From assembly GCF_009192775.1 (NCBI RefSeq), contig NZ_VTFX01000005.1, forward strand, positions 1 through 64,000: 64,000 bases of DNA. The letters are read 5' to 3'. This document shows positions 34,871-42,881 of the stretch, piece after piece (position 1 is the stretch's first letter; the number at the start of each line of letters is the position of its first letter). The notes beneath the pieces are model-generated. The model searched no databases, was not told the DNA's origin, and saw only the letters and a list, made by a program, of their open reading frames with translations. Made by a program: the position numbers and the translations under genes. This DNA is from Arthrobacter yangruifuii (lineage in GTDB: Bacteria; Actinomycetota; Actinomycetes; Actinomycetales; Micrococcaceae).

Positions 34871-35735
34871 CGCCATTTCCGCGAACACAACTCCTGCTCC
34901 GGAGGGTGCCGTTCCCTCCGGACGCACCCTGCCCGAGGGGGAAGCGCTGCTGTCGGTCCGCGGGCTGAAAAAGGTCTACTCCACCGACGGTGGCCCTATC
35001 GAAGCCGTCCGCAACCTCACCTTCGACCTGGGCCACGGCGAGCTGGCCTGCCTGGTGGGGCCCTCCGGTTCCGGCAAAACCACCCTGCTGAAGATCATTG
35101 CCGGGCTGTTGGGCGCCACTGAGGGCGAGGTGCTGCTCGACGGCAAAAAGGTCACCGGCCCGCCCAAGAAAATGGCGGTGGTCTTCCAGGAATACGGCCG
35201 CTCGCTGTTCCCCTGGCTGCGGGTGGCGGACAACGTGGAGCTGCCCCTCAAGAATGCGGGCGTGCCCAAGGAGGAACGGCGGGAGCGGGTTGCCGCAGCC
35301 CTGGAAGCGGTGGGGCTGGCGCACGTGCCCAAGTCCTATCCGTGGCAGTTGTCCGGAGGCATGCAGCAGCGCGTGGCCATTGCCCGGGCGGTGGCGTACC
35401 AGCCCGAGGTGCTGCTGATGGATGAGCCTTTTGCGGCCGTTGACGCCCAGACCCGGGCGGATCTGGAGGACCTCACCCGGCGGCTGTGGAAGGACCTGGG
35501 GATGACCATCCTGTTCGTGACCCACGACATCGACGAGTCGGTGTACCTGGGCGAACGCGTCATCATCCTGTCCTCTTCCCCCACCGTGGTGCAGGAGGAC
35601 ATTGTGATTGACCTCCCGGTGGACCGCACCCAGCTGGAGACACGGGAAATGCCGCGCTTCACCGAACTGCGCCATCACGTGTACGAGCAGATCCAGCTGG
35701 CGAAGAAGGGCCACCGGCCGGACGCGGCACACTAG
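34860..35735 (+). CDS. ABC importer ATP-binding protein (SsuB/TauB type)
   Basis: The 291-residue ATPase has Walker A (GPSGSGKTTLLK), a Q-loop (VVFQEYGRSLFPWL), the signature LSGGMQQR, Walker B (VLLMDEPFAAVD) and the switch His (FVTHDIDESVYLG). It lacks the TOBE tail of sugar-type ATPases, in line with the nitrate/sulfonate/taurine group. It ends the importer operon before a strong terminator. Confidence 0.92.
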   Translation: MQPDAISANTTPAPEGAVPSGRTLPEGEALLSVRGLKKVYSTDGGPIEAVRNLTFDLGHGELACLVGPSGSGKTTLLKIIAGLLGATEGEVLLDGKKVTGPPKKMAVVFQEYGRSLFPWLRVADNVELPLKNAGVPKEERRERVAAALEAVGLAHVPKSYPWQLSGGMQQRVAIARAVAYQPEVLLMDEPFAAVDAQTRADLEDLTRRLWKDLGMTILFVTHDIDESVYLGERVIILSSSPTVVQEDIVIDLPVDRTQLETREMPRFTELRHHVYEQIQLAKKGHRPDAAH

Positions 35736-35749
35736 TTCCGGCCCCGCCG

Positions 35750-35791
35750 GACGACGGCGGCCCCTCCCGGGAAGGAGGGGCCGCCGTCGTC
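35750..35791. terminator. strong terminator between importer and dioxygenase genes
   Basis: An 18-bp perfect stem (35750-35767 with 35774-35791) with a 6-base loop, followed by GTTT. It lies between convergent genes and can work both ways. Confidence 0.85.
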
Positions 35792-35814
35792 GTTTGAAGG
35801 GATCCGCGCGCTGG

Positions 35815-36777
35815 TCAGCTGGCGGGGAGCTCCACCGGGGGAGTGCCGTGGGTGTGGAAGGTGCTGATGGTCTTCATCCCCCAGGCCTGGCCCTTGGCAC
35901 GCTCCGCCTCGGACCATTCAATGGTCTTCCAGTCCGGGGCCAGGATCAGGCGTGCCCCGGCGTTGCAGAACTCGATCCGGTTGCCGCCGGGCTCGTACAC
36001 GTACAGGAAGAACGTCTGCTGGATGGCGTGCTTATGCGGACCGGTTTCAATGTGGATGCCGTTCTCCAGGAAGATATCCGCGGCCTTGAGGATGTCTTCC
36101 CGGGTGTCGGTGGCGAACGCCACGTGGTGCAGCCGGCCGCTGCTGCCGGTCCAGTCACCGCTGTACACCAGATCGTAGGACTTGTTGGAGAAGGTGAACC
36201 ACTGGCCGGACAGCATGCCGTTGTCCAACCTGATCTGTTCAGTGGGCTTGCCGCCGAGCACCTCCTCCACGAACCTGCCGTTTTCCGCCACGTCCTTTCC
36301 CAGGAAGTTCACGTGGTCCAGACGGCGGGCATTCACCCCGCGGCCCGGAAAGCGGTCCGCCTGGTTCTTCAGGGCCGGCCGGGACTCCTCCGTGGGGACG
36401 TGCCATTCGCTGTCGAAGTAGATGTCCATCGGATGCCCGTCCGGATCCGTGAAGGCGTAGGTCTTGCCCATGCCGGGACCGCCGTCGTGCCAGCCGACGC
36501 CGCGTCCTGCAGCCTCAATGGCCGCGACGCGGCGCTGCAGCGCCTCTTCACTGGCGGCACGCAGGCCCAGGCGGCCGACGCCGGAGGTCTCGTGCGCGGT
36601 CAGCTTGATGGTGTGGTGTTCGTAGTCGTCCCACGCGTGCAGGTAGGCCGAATCGCCGTCCCGCCCGACTTCGCGCATTGCCAGCAGCTCGGTGAAGAAC
36701 CAGAGGCTCTTCTCGAAATCCGGGGTATACAGTTCCACGAAGCCCAGGTGGGCCACGTCGCGAAAAGCACTAGCCAT
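35815..36777 (-). CDS. VOC-family (type I) extradiol ring-cleavage dioxygenase
   Basis: The 320-residue, two-domain vicinal-oxygen-chelate protein has the layout of BphC/catechol 2,3-dioxygenases. The iron ligands can be seen in the C-terminal domain as His155 (LDHVNF), His218 (LHHVAF) and Glu269 (GNRIEF), with spacing nearly that of BphC. It should therefore cut an aromatic diol or triol next to a hydroxyl with O2 and Fe(II). Its neighbours convert 4-oxalomesaconate, so a gallate- or protocatechuate-like substrate is inferred. That reaction is normally done by the unrelated LigAB/GalA family. ATG 36777 has AAAGGA 7 bases upstream. Confidence 0.88.
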   Translation of the reverse strand: MASAFRDVAHLGFVELYTPDFEKSLWFFTELLAMREVGRDGDSAYLHAWDDYEHHTIKLTAHETSGVGRLGLRAASEEALQRRVAAIEAAGRGVGWHDGGPGMGKTYAFTDPDGHPMDIYFDSEWHVPTEESRPALKNQADRFPGRGVNARRLDHVNFLGKDVAENGRFVEEVLGGKPTEQIRLDNGMLSGQWFTFSNKSYDLVYSGDWTGSSGRLHHVAFATDTREDILKAADIFLENGIHIETGPHKHAIQQTFFLYVYEPGGNRIEFCNAGARLILAPDWKTIEWSEAERAKGQAWGMKTISTFHTHGTPPVELPAS

Positions 36778-36868
36778 AGTGGTGTCCTTTGCAGTCTGCT
36801 CGATCGGCATGGGCTTCGTTGCCTGCCTGCCCCGAAGCGGTGCTGAGAGTCAATCAGCGGCCCCGGAA

Positions 36869-36880
36869 AGTGTCAACAAT
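36869..36880. promoter_or_regulatory. GntR-type operator, site 1 (dioxygenase)
   Basis: AGTGTCAACAAT differs by one base from the palindrome ATTGTCAACAAT. It lies 92 bases upstream of the dioxygenase start and just after the stop of the upstream dehydrogenase gene. Confidence 0.6.
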
Positions 36881-36896
36881 TTCGCAGACAATGCCG

Positions 36897-37667
36897 TCAG
36901 GAGTCCGCTGCCAGGGCGGACAGCCAGCGCAGGGTGCCCTCCGTCATCCACGCCGGCGTCCCCAGCGTGCCGAGGTAGGCGAGGGAGTCTTCCACCTCGT
37001 GGGCACGCCGCACCGCATGCGTATGCGAGCCCTCGATCAGGCGGGCCACCAGCGCCGGACCCTCCGGGCCCAGCTCCCCGGCAATTTCCGCCAGCAGCCA
37101 TTCCTCCGCGCCCGCCGCCTGTCCCGCAGCGGAAGACTCCAGCACCAGCCCGGCCAGCCCCTTCATAAAGACACTGCGCAGCAGCTTGCGCCCGGCCGCG
37201 GCTCCGGCAGGACCGGGAACTGTCTGCACCGGTGCGCCAAGGCTTTCCATCAGTGCTGCAAACCGATCCGCGGCCGGGCCGCTGACGAGCAGCGGGGTCC
37301 GGCTGCCGGCACGCGGGACGGGTGCCATGACCGCCACGTCCACGAACGGTACGCCGTGCCGTGCGGCGACCTCGGCCAGCCCGGCTTTGCTGTCCGGACC
37401 CGAGGTATTGAAATCCGCGAAGACCGCGCCGGGCCCCAGCAGCGGAAGCACCTGCTCCGCCACGCTGCCGGCTGCGCCGGCGCCGACCAGGCTGATAGCC
37501 AGCTCGGTTCCGGCCAGGGCTTCCGCCGGGGAGTCGAACTGGCGGATGCCGGTGCTGCGGGCGTCGGTGAAGGGGTCATAGCCGCGTACGTCGGCCCCGG
37601 ACTCCGCTAGTCCCAGGGCGTACAAACGCCCGGCTTCGCCCAGGCCCAGTACGGTCACCGCGGTCAT
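36897..37667 (-). CDS. NAD(P)-dependent dehydrogenase with DUF1932 C-terminus
   Basis: The 256-residue protein resembles 3-hydroxyisobutyrate/6-phosphogluconate dehydrogenases. It has a Rossmann start VTVLGLGEAGRLYALGLAESGA, a GAVFADFNTSGPDSKAGLAE substrate loop and a catalytic-Lys region (GRKLLRSVFMKGLAGLVLE) leading into the helical DUF1932 domain. It is divergent from the GntR gene and upstream of the dioxygenase gene on the same strand. It is not the Gfo/Idh-type LigC that oxidises the ring-cleavage product of protocatechuate, so its step in the pathway is open. ATG 37667 follows AGAGGA. Confidence 0.82.
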   Translation of the reverse strand: MTAVTVLGLGEAGRLYALGLAESGADVRGYDPFTDARSTGIRQFDSPAEALAGTELAISLVGAGAAGSVAEQVLPLLGPGAVFADFNTSGPDSKAGLAEVAARHGVPFVDVAVMAPVPRAGSRTPLLVSGPAADRFAALMESLGAPVQTVPGPAGAAAGRKLLRSVFMKGLAGLVLESSAAGQAAGAEEWLLAEIAGELGPEGPALVARLIEGSHTHAVRRAHEVEDSLAYLGTLGTPAWMTEGTLRWLSALAADS

Positions 37668-37706
37668 GGTGTGTCCTCTCGTCGCTGTCCGCCGATTATC
37701 GCCATG

Positions 37707-37718
37707 ATTGTCAACAAT
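37707..37718. promoter_or_regulatory. GntR-type operator, site 2 (divergent promoter)
   Basis: The perfect palindrome ATTGTCAACAAT (ATTGT-2-ACAAT) lies 39 bases before the dehydrogenase start and about 110 bases before the gntR start. It is suited to control both. Confidence 0.7.
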
Positions 37719-37829
37719 GCCAAGTGCGGCGGCAGCACCCGGCGCCGGCACGGGCAGGGGCAGTGATTTACTTGACGTGACAGGACCCGTGACGGGGTAA
37801 TGGATGCCGTTTCCCCAAGGAGCTTCCAG

Positions 37830-38492
37830 ATGACAGCAGATGCAGCAGCGACCACCAGTAACGCTGCGCAGGTGGCGGACGCCCTCCGTGCGGCCATTCT
37901 GGACGGCGAGCTGGTGCCGTCCCAGCGGCTCGTGGAAGCGGACCTGTGCAGCCGGTTCAACGCCAGCCGCAGTGCGGTCCGGTCCGCGCTGGCCGAACTT
38001 GCCGTCGAGGGAGTGGTGGAACGGGTGCAGAACCGCGGGGCCCGCGTGCGGTCAGTCTCCGTGGAGGAAGCCGTGGAAATCATCGAAGTCCGCGGCGTCC
38101 TGGAGGCGCTGTGTGCCCGCAAGGCGGCGGACAGAATCGATGCAGGCCAGGCGGCCGAGCTCCGGCAGATGGCCGGCGAGATGGCCTCTGCCGTGAAGGC
38201 CGGAGAGCTGATGCGCTATTCGGAGACGAACTCCCGGCTGCACCGCCGGATCGTTGAAATCAGCGGACAGGGCACCGCAGGGGCCACCATCGAAAGACTG
38301 CGGGCACAGAATGTGCGCCACCAGTTCCGGCTCGCCATCCAGCCCGGGCGTGCCGCCGTCTCCCTGCCGGAGCATGTGGACATCATCGAGGCGATCTGCG
38401 CCGGGCAGGGGGAGCAGGCAGCCCGGATGATGGAGTCCCACATGGCCAGCATTGCCGAGGCGATCCGGCGGGCCGGATCCGCCTCAAGCTGA
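37830..38492 (+). CDS. GntR family regulator (FadR/FCD subfamily)
   Basis: A 220-residue regulator. The N-terminal winged helix is typical (VADALRAAILDGELVPSQRLVEADLCSRFNASRSAVRSALAELAVEGVVERVQNRGARV). The FCD ligand domain follows with the Glu/Arg pattern VRGVLEALCARKAA and later metal/ligand-region His residues (SRLHRRIVEISG; LPEHVDIIEAI; SHMASI). It likely senses an intermediate of the surrounding aromatic pathway and binds the ATTGTCAACAAT sites. ATG 37830 has AAGGAG 7 bases upstream; the ATG at 37800 has poor spacing. Confidence 0.9.
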   Translation: MTADAAATTSNAAQVADALRAAILDGELVPSQRLVEADLCSRFNASRSAVRSALAELAVEGVVERVQNRGARVRSVSVEEAVEIIEVRGVLEALCARKAADRIDAGQAAELRQMAGEMASAVKAGELMRYSETNSRLHRRIVEISGQGTAGATIERLRAQNVRHQFRLAIQPGRAAVSLPEHVDIIEAICAGQGEQAARMMESHMASIAEAIRRAGSASS

Positions 38493-38608
38493 GCGGGCGG
38501 TCCGGTCGGCCGCCGCGGCGGCACGGACGGGAAGCGCCCTCTGGACGTTGGGCGCCGCAAAGGCAGCGCCGGCGCGGGTGCGGCCGCCCTCCCCGGGTTG
38601 TCACCGTT

Positions 38609-38620
38609 ATTGTCAACAAT
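38609..38620. promoter_or_regulatory. GntR-type operator, site 3 (galD-ligJ-ligK operon)
   Basis: The perfect palindrome ATTGTCAACAAT ends 22 bases before the GTG start of the tautomerase gene. A half-like GTTGTCAC lies just upstream at 38597-38604. Confidence 0.7.
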
Positions 38621-38642
38621 ATGGTGCACGAGGTACATTCTG

Positions 38643-39848
38643 GTGGTGCAGATCACAGACGCGTTGCCCTCGTTCCCCTCCGGCTTCGCGGGCGCCGGCA
38701 GCCAGGCCGGGATTCCCTGCTGGTTCATGCGCGGCGGTACCTCCCGGGGACCGTTCTTCCGCCGCACGGACCTGCCCGCCGATGCGCAGCAGCGCGACGA
38801 GGCACTGGTCGCGGCTCTCGGATCCGGGCACCCGCTGCAGATCGACGGGCTCGGCGGCGGCAACCCGCTCACCAGCAAGGTGGGGATGGTGGATGTCAGC
38901 AGCCGGGACGGGGTGGACCTGGAGTTCCTGTTCGCGCAGCTGCAGCCCACGGGAACCACCGTGGACACCACGGCCAACTGCGGCAACATGCTCGCCGCCG
39001 TCGTTCCCTTCGCGGTGGAGGCCGGGCTGCTGGTTCCCGACTCAGACATCACCACGGCGCGGGTCCTGACACTGAACACCGGCATGGTCGCCGAAATCAG
39101 CATTCCCACCCCGGCGGGTCCCGGCGGCAGGTTTGTCGAGTACACCGGAGATATCCGCATCGACGGAGTCCCCGGTACGGCGGCGGCCGTGACCATCAAT
39201 TTCCTCGACACGGCCGGCTCCGTGTGTGCCTCGCTGCTTCCCACCGGCAGCCCCGCCGACACCGTGGAGCTCGACGGCGGAGGCCCGGTCCGCGTCACGT
39301 GCATCGACAACGGGCAGCCGCTGGTGATGGTCCGTGCGGAGGACGTGGGCTGCACCGGCTACGAATCCGCCGCGGACCTGAACCGGAACGCCGAACTGAA
39401 GCAGACCCTGGAGAAGCTGCGGCTACAGTGCGGGCACCTGATGGGCCTGGGAGACGTCACCGCCCGGAACTACCCGAAGATGACGCTGATCGCCCCGCCG
39501 GCGCACGGCGGCACCCTCAGCACGCGCAGCTTCATCCCGCACGTCTGCCACGAATCCATCGGCGTGCTCGCGGCCGTCACCGCGGCCACCGCGTGCGTCA
39601 TCGACGGCACCGTGGCTCAGGACGTGAGCACGGTTCCCCGCACCGGCCCCGGGGAGGGGCTGACGGTTTCCGTGGAGCATCCGTCCGGTGAATTCACCGT
39701 GGAACTCGGGCTGGACCCGGAAGACCCGCAGCATGTCACCAGGTCCGCCCTGCTGCGTACGGCCCGGCTGATTATGGCCGGCGAAGTTTTTGTCCCGCGC
39801 CGGTCCGGGAGCACCCGGACGGCCGCAGCAGAGGAGAGCGCACAGTGA
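38643..39848 (+). CDS. galD: 4-oxalomesaconate tautomerase (PrpF/GalD family)
   Basis: The PrpF-fold protein (401 residues from GTG 38643) isomerises 4-oxalomesaconate keto and enol forms so that the hydratase can act. It begins IPCWFMRGGTSRGPFF, a hallmark of GalD/PrpF proteins, followed by GLGGGNPLTSKVGMVD and TTANCGNMLAAVVPFA, where Cys and neighbouring residues form the active site of the diaminopimelate-epimerase-like fold. GAGG lies 9 bases upstream. The gene heads a three-gene operon with overlapping starts. The exact start is uncertain, as GTG 38646 is also possible. Confidence 0.87.
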   Translation: MVQITDALPSFPSGFAGAGSQAGIPCWFMRGGTSRGPFFRRTDLPADAQQRDEALVAALGSGHPLQIDGLGGGNPLTSKVGMVDVSSRDGVDLEFLFAQLQPTGTTVDTTANCGNMLAAVVPFAVEAGLLVPDSDITTARVLTLNTGMVAEISIPTPAGPGGRFVEYTGDIRIDGVPGTAAAVTINFLDTAGSVCASLLPTGSPADTVELDGGGPVRVTCIDNGQPLVMVRAEDVGCTGYESAADLNRNAELKQTLEKLRLQCGHLMGLGDVTARNYPKMTLIAPPAHGGTLSTRSFIPHVCHESIGVLAAVTAATACVIDGTVAQDVSTVPRTGPGEGLTVSVEHPSGEFTVELGLDPEDPQHVTRSALLRTARLIMAGEVFVPRRSGSTRTAAAEESAQ

Positions 39849-40900
39849 TCATCGATTGCCACGGCCACTACACCACAGCCCCGCCGGCGCTGGGTGCCTG
39901 GCGGGACCGGCAGATTGCGGCGCTCGCAGAGCCCCGCACCGCCGCCCCGGACCCGGCGGACCTGGTCATCAGCGATGATGAACTGAGGGAGAGCATCTCG
40001 GCGAACCAGCTGCGTCAGATGGATGAGCGCGGGATCGACCTGACCGTGTTTTCCCCCCGCGCCTCCTTCATGGCGCACCACGTGGGGGACGCGTCCACCT
40101 CCGCGGCCTGGGCGGCCATCTGCAACGAGCTGTGCTTCCGGGTCAGCCAGCTCTTTCCGGACCGCTTTGTTCCCGCCGCCATGCTGCCGCAGTCGCCCGG
40201 GGCGGACCCGGCCAGCTGCATCCCGGAACTGGAACGCTGCGTCAACGAGTACGGTGCGGTGGCGCTGAACCTCAACCCGGACCCCTCCGGCGGTTACTGG
40301 ACCTCCCCGCCGCTGACGGACCGCTCCTGGTATCCGATCTACGAAAAGATGGTCGAATACGGCCTGCCGGCGATGATCCACGTGAGTACCAGCGTGAACC
40401 CCGCCTTCCACACCACGGGATCCCACTACCTCAATGCGGACACCACGGCGGTGATGCAGCTGATTCAGGGCGACCTGTTTGCGGACTTCCCGGAGCTTCG
40501 ATTCGTGATCCCGCACGGCGGCGGGGCAGCCCCCTACCACTGGGGACGGTTCCGCGGACTGGCCATGGCGCTGAAGAAGCCGCCGCTGGAGGAACATCTG
40601 CTCAACAACGTCTTCTTCGACACCTGCGTCTACCACCAGCCCGGCATTGAACTGCTGCTGGAGGTTATGCCCACCCGGAACATCCTTTTCGCCTCGGAGA
40701 TGATCGGAGCGGTCCGCGACATCGACCCCGGCACCGGGTTCAACTTCGATGACACCGGACGCTATCTGGAGGCGGCCGGCCTGACCGTCGAGGAACTCGA
40801 GGATATCCGTGAGAACAATGTCCGCGCCGTGTATCCGCGTCTGGACGCCCTGCTGAGGCGGCAGGGACGGGAACCCCAAAGGAGCAGCACCCATGCATGA
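39845..40900 (+). CDS. ligJ: 4-oxalomesaconate hydratase (LigJ-like amidohydrolase)
   Basis: The 351-residue amidohydrolase-fold protein begins [19 protein letters not shown], the LigJ pattern with the HxH metal site, and has HVSTSVN and [17 protein letters not shown] for further ligands. It adds water to 4-oxalomesaconate to give 4-carboxy-4-hydroxy-2-oxoadipate. Its start overlaps the tautomerase stop (GTGATC) and its end overlaps the aldolase gene by 8 bases, so the three are translated together. Confidence 0.88.
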   Translation: MIIDCHGHYTTAPPALGAWRDRQIAALAEPRTAAPDPADLVISDDELRESISANQLRQMDERGIDLTVFSPRASFMAHHVGDASTSAAWAAICNELCFRVSQLFPDRFVPAAMLPQSPGADPASCIPELERCVNEYGAVALNLNPDPSGGYWTSPPLTDRSWYPIYEKMVEYGLPAMIHVSTSVNPAFHTTGSHYLNADTTAVMQLIQGDLFADFPELRFVIPHGGGAAPYHWGRFRGLAMALKKPPLEEHLLNNVFFDTCVYHQPGIELLLEVMPTRNILFASEMIGAVRDIDPGTGFNFDDTGRYLEAAGLTVEELEDIRENNVRAVYPRLDALLRRQGREPQRSSTHA

Positions 40901-41576
40901 ACTCGGAGTGGTCCACCGCAGCATCACCCGTGCCCCGCAGGCCGCCGTCGAGGCACTGGCCCCGTACGGAACCAGCACCGTACACGAGGCGATGGGCAGG
41001 CTGGGACTGATGCGCCCCTACATGCGTCCCGTCTATCCGGGAGCCCGGCTGTGCGGTCCGGCCGTGACCGTGCTGCTGCAGCCGGGGGACAACTGGATGC
41101 TGCACGTGGCCGTGGAACAACTGCAGCCCGGCGACGTGCTCGTGGCAGCCTGCACCACGGAAAGTGAAGACGGGTTTTTCGGCGAACTGCTGGCCACCTC
41201 GGTGCGTGCCCGCGGCGGGGCGGGCCTGGTGATCGACGGCGGTTGCCGGGACGCAGCAGCACTGCAGGACATGGACTTTCCCGTGTTCTCACGGGCCGTC
41301 AATGCCAAGGGGACGGTCAAGGCGACCTTGGGATCGGTGAATATTCCGGTCGTCTGCGCCAACGCCCTGGTGAACCCCGGGGACGTGGTGGTGGCGGACG
41401 TGGACGGCGTCGTCGTTGTTCCGGCGGACCGTGCCGCCGAGGTGGCTGAAGCCTCCCGGAAGCGTGAGGACAATGAAGCAGCCAAGCGCGCGCGCCTCGC
41501 TGCCGGGGAACTTGGACTGGACATGTACTCGATGCGGGGGCCGCTGGAAGCGGCGGGGCTGCGCTACCTCGACTAG
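40893..41576 (+). CDS. ligK: 4-carboxy-4-hydroxy-2-oxoadipate aldolase / oxaloacetate decarboxylase (LigK, RraA fold)
   Basis: The 227-residue RraA-fold aldolase cleaves 4-carboxy-4-hydroxy-2-oxoadipate to pyruvate and oxaloacetate. It has [11 protein letters not shown] near the N-terminus, the metal/substrate motif [12 protein letters not shown] with the conserved Arg-Asp, and the [22 protein letters not shown] strand. It is the last gene of the operon and yields central metabolites, completing the lower pathway. Its stop overlaps the convergent GNAT gene by 4 bases. Confidence 0.9.
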   Translation: MHELGVVHRSITRAPQAAVEALAPYGTSTVHEAMGRLGLMRPYMRPVYPGARLCGPAVTVLLQPGDNWMLHVAVEQLQPGDVLVAACTTESEDGFFGELLATSVRARGGAGLVIDGGCRDAAALQDMDFPVFSRAVNAKGTVKATLGSVNIPVVCANALVNPGDVVVADVDGVVVVPADRAAEVAEASRKREDNEAAKRARLAAGELGLDMYSMRGPLEAAGLRYLD

Positions 41577-42064
41577 CCGAGGTAACGCTTGAAGCCGATG
41601 TGCGAGGCCTCAAAACCCAGCCGCTGATAGAAACGGTGGGCTGCACTCCGCCGCGCATTGGAGGTGAGCTGGAGAAGCTCGGCGCCGTTGCGGCGGCCTT
41701 CGGCGACAGCCCAGTTCACCATGGCCGCGCCGAGCCCCCGGGACCGGAGATCGCCGCGGACGTGGACGGCCTCCAGCTGCAGCCGTGTTGCTCCGCCGGC
41801 CGCCAGACAGGGAATCAGCGTCAGCTGCATGGTCCCGGCGAGCTGGCCGGCTGGGTCCTCAACGGCGGCCAGGAAGTGGGCGGGATCCGCGGCAATGGCC
41901 GCATAGGCCCGCAGATACGGCTCCATCGGGCGGCCCCCCGGGGAGTCCGGCGGGGCCCCCAGGCTGTCGGCCGTCAGCAGGTCCGCGATTGGCCCGACGT
42001 CGCCGCGCTCCGCCCTGCGAATCAGGAAGGAACCGTCGAGCAGCGGGGCCGGAAGGATTTCCAT
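41573..42064 (-). CDS. GNAT family N-acetyltransferase
   Basis: From ATG 42064 the 163-residue protein shows the GNAT acetyl-CoA motif A ([27 protein letters not shown], with the R-x-x-G-x-G/A loop) and motif B ([22 protein letters not shown]). It acetylates an amine of unknown identity. The frame is open for 14 more codons upstream, but no ribosome site supports them. Confidence 0.87.
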   Translation of the reverse strand: MEILPAPLLDGSFLIRRAERGDVGPIADLLTADSLGAPPDSPGGRPMEPYLRAYAAIAADPAHFLAAVEDPAGQLAGTMQLTLIPCLAAGGATRLQLEAVHVRGDLRSRGLGAAMVNWAVAEGRRNGAELLQLTSNARRSAAHRFYQRLGFEASHIGFKRYLG

Positions 42065-42177
42065 GGCTGCAGTCTTCCACAGGACCCGCAAACAGGCTCC
42101 CTCCATTGACCCGGCAGGGCGGTGCCGGGCAGGGTTAATGGGACCGGATCACCGCTGCCGCCGTCAGGAGCCCGTTT

Positions 42178-42330
42178 ATGCTGCGCATCCTTTCGATAGA
42201 CGGCGGCGGCACCCGCGGGATCATCGGGAAAGTGCCGGTGCGCAGCCGGCCGGGGCACCCTTTCCGAGTCCGGCAAGAGACTGTAGAGAGGCAGCCGTGG
42301 GCGAAAACCTCAGGCGGGTCCGCAGAGTAA
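42178..42330 (+). pseudogene. start of a patatin-like phospholipase gene, truncated
   Basis: An AGGAG site with 7-base spacing precedes ATG 42178. The first 18 codons read MLRILSIDGGGTRGIIGK, the textbook start of patatin-like phospholipases with the DGGGxRG oxyanion loop. After that the frame loses all similarity and stops at 42330. The Ser-Asp catalytic part is missing. The rest was deleted and replaced by the following gene, whose GTG lies inside this frame. Confidence 0.65.
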
Positions 42331-42881
42331 CGCAGATGCGGTTCGGGGCGTCCGAGCCCGTGGACACTTACGCCCAGACCTATGCGCGACTCGACGCAGC
42401 CATTGCCTCGACCGCGGCACGCCAGGACGTCCTGCGGAGCCAGGTCCGGGCGGCCTGGGAAGTAATGCGGCACTACAGTGCGGTGACAAGGTCCTATGGA
42501 ACCAGACTGAAAGCGCTGGAAGCCGTCATAGCCGACGAGCAGCTGGCGGGAGGCCAGACGGTCGACCTCGCTTCCACCGCGCGGCGTATGCATGAGCTTG
42601 CGGCACGCATTGAGGCCACCGCGCGCCACCATTTTGAAGTTGTCCGTGCGAAGGAATCCCGTGTGGAGGAATTGATGCAAAAACTGACAAGTTCCAAATC
42701 CCAGCTGAAACTGGCGCAGACGGCGGAGGACCATCAGAACCGGCTACGCGCCCTGGAAGCCGCCGGTGAGCAGGACCCCTTGGTTCTGGGACGGAACCGT
42801 TCCGACCACGAGCTGCGCGACGCAGCGCGGCTGGCACGCGAAGCGGAGGCGCTGGCAGGGCTGAAGGGGGGCTGGTCCTGA
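42297..42881 (+). CDS. alpha-helical protein of unknown function
   Basis: GTG 42297 with GAGAGG 5 bases upstream opens a 194-residue protein that is almost wholly helical and highly charged. Heptad-like stretches (ARRMHELAARIEATARHHFEVVRAKESRVEELMQ) suggest a coiled coil. No cysteine, signal peptide or membrane segment is present. The stop shares TGATG with the next gene, so the two are one operon. The family is not recognised. Confidence 0.7.
   Translation: MGENLRRVRRVTQMRFGASEPVDTYAQTYARLDAAIASTAARQDVLRSQVRAAWEVMRHYSAVTRSYGTRLKALEAVIADEQLAGGQTVDLASTARRMHELAARIEATARHHFEVVRAKESRVEELMQKLTSSKSQLKLAQTAEDHQNRLRALEAAGEQDPLVLGRNRSDHELRDAARLAREAEALAGLKGGWS

Noticed and set aside
37800-37829. Earlier ATG for the gntR gene
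   Set aside because: The spacing of its GGGG to the ATG is only two bases, while ATG 37830 has AAGGAG at seven bases and gives the usual GntR start.
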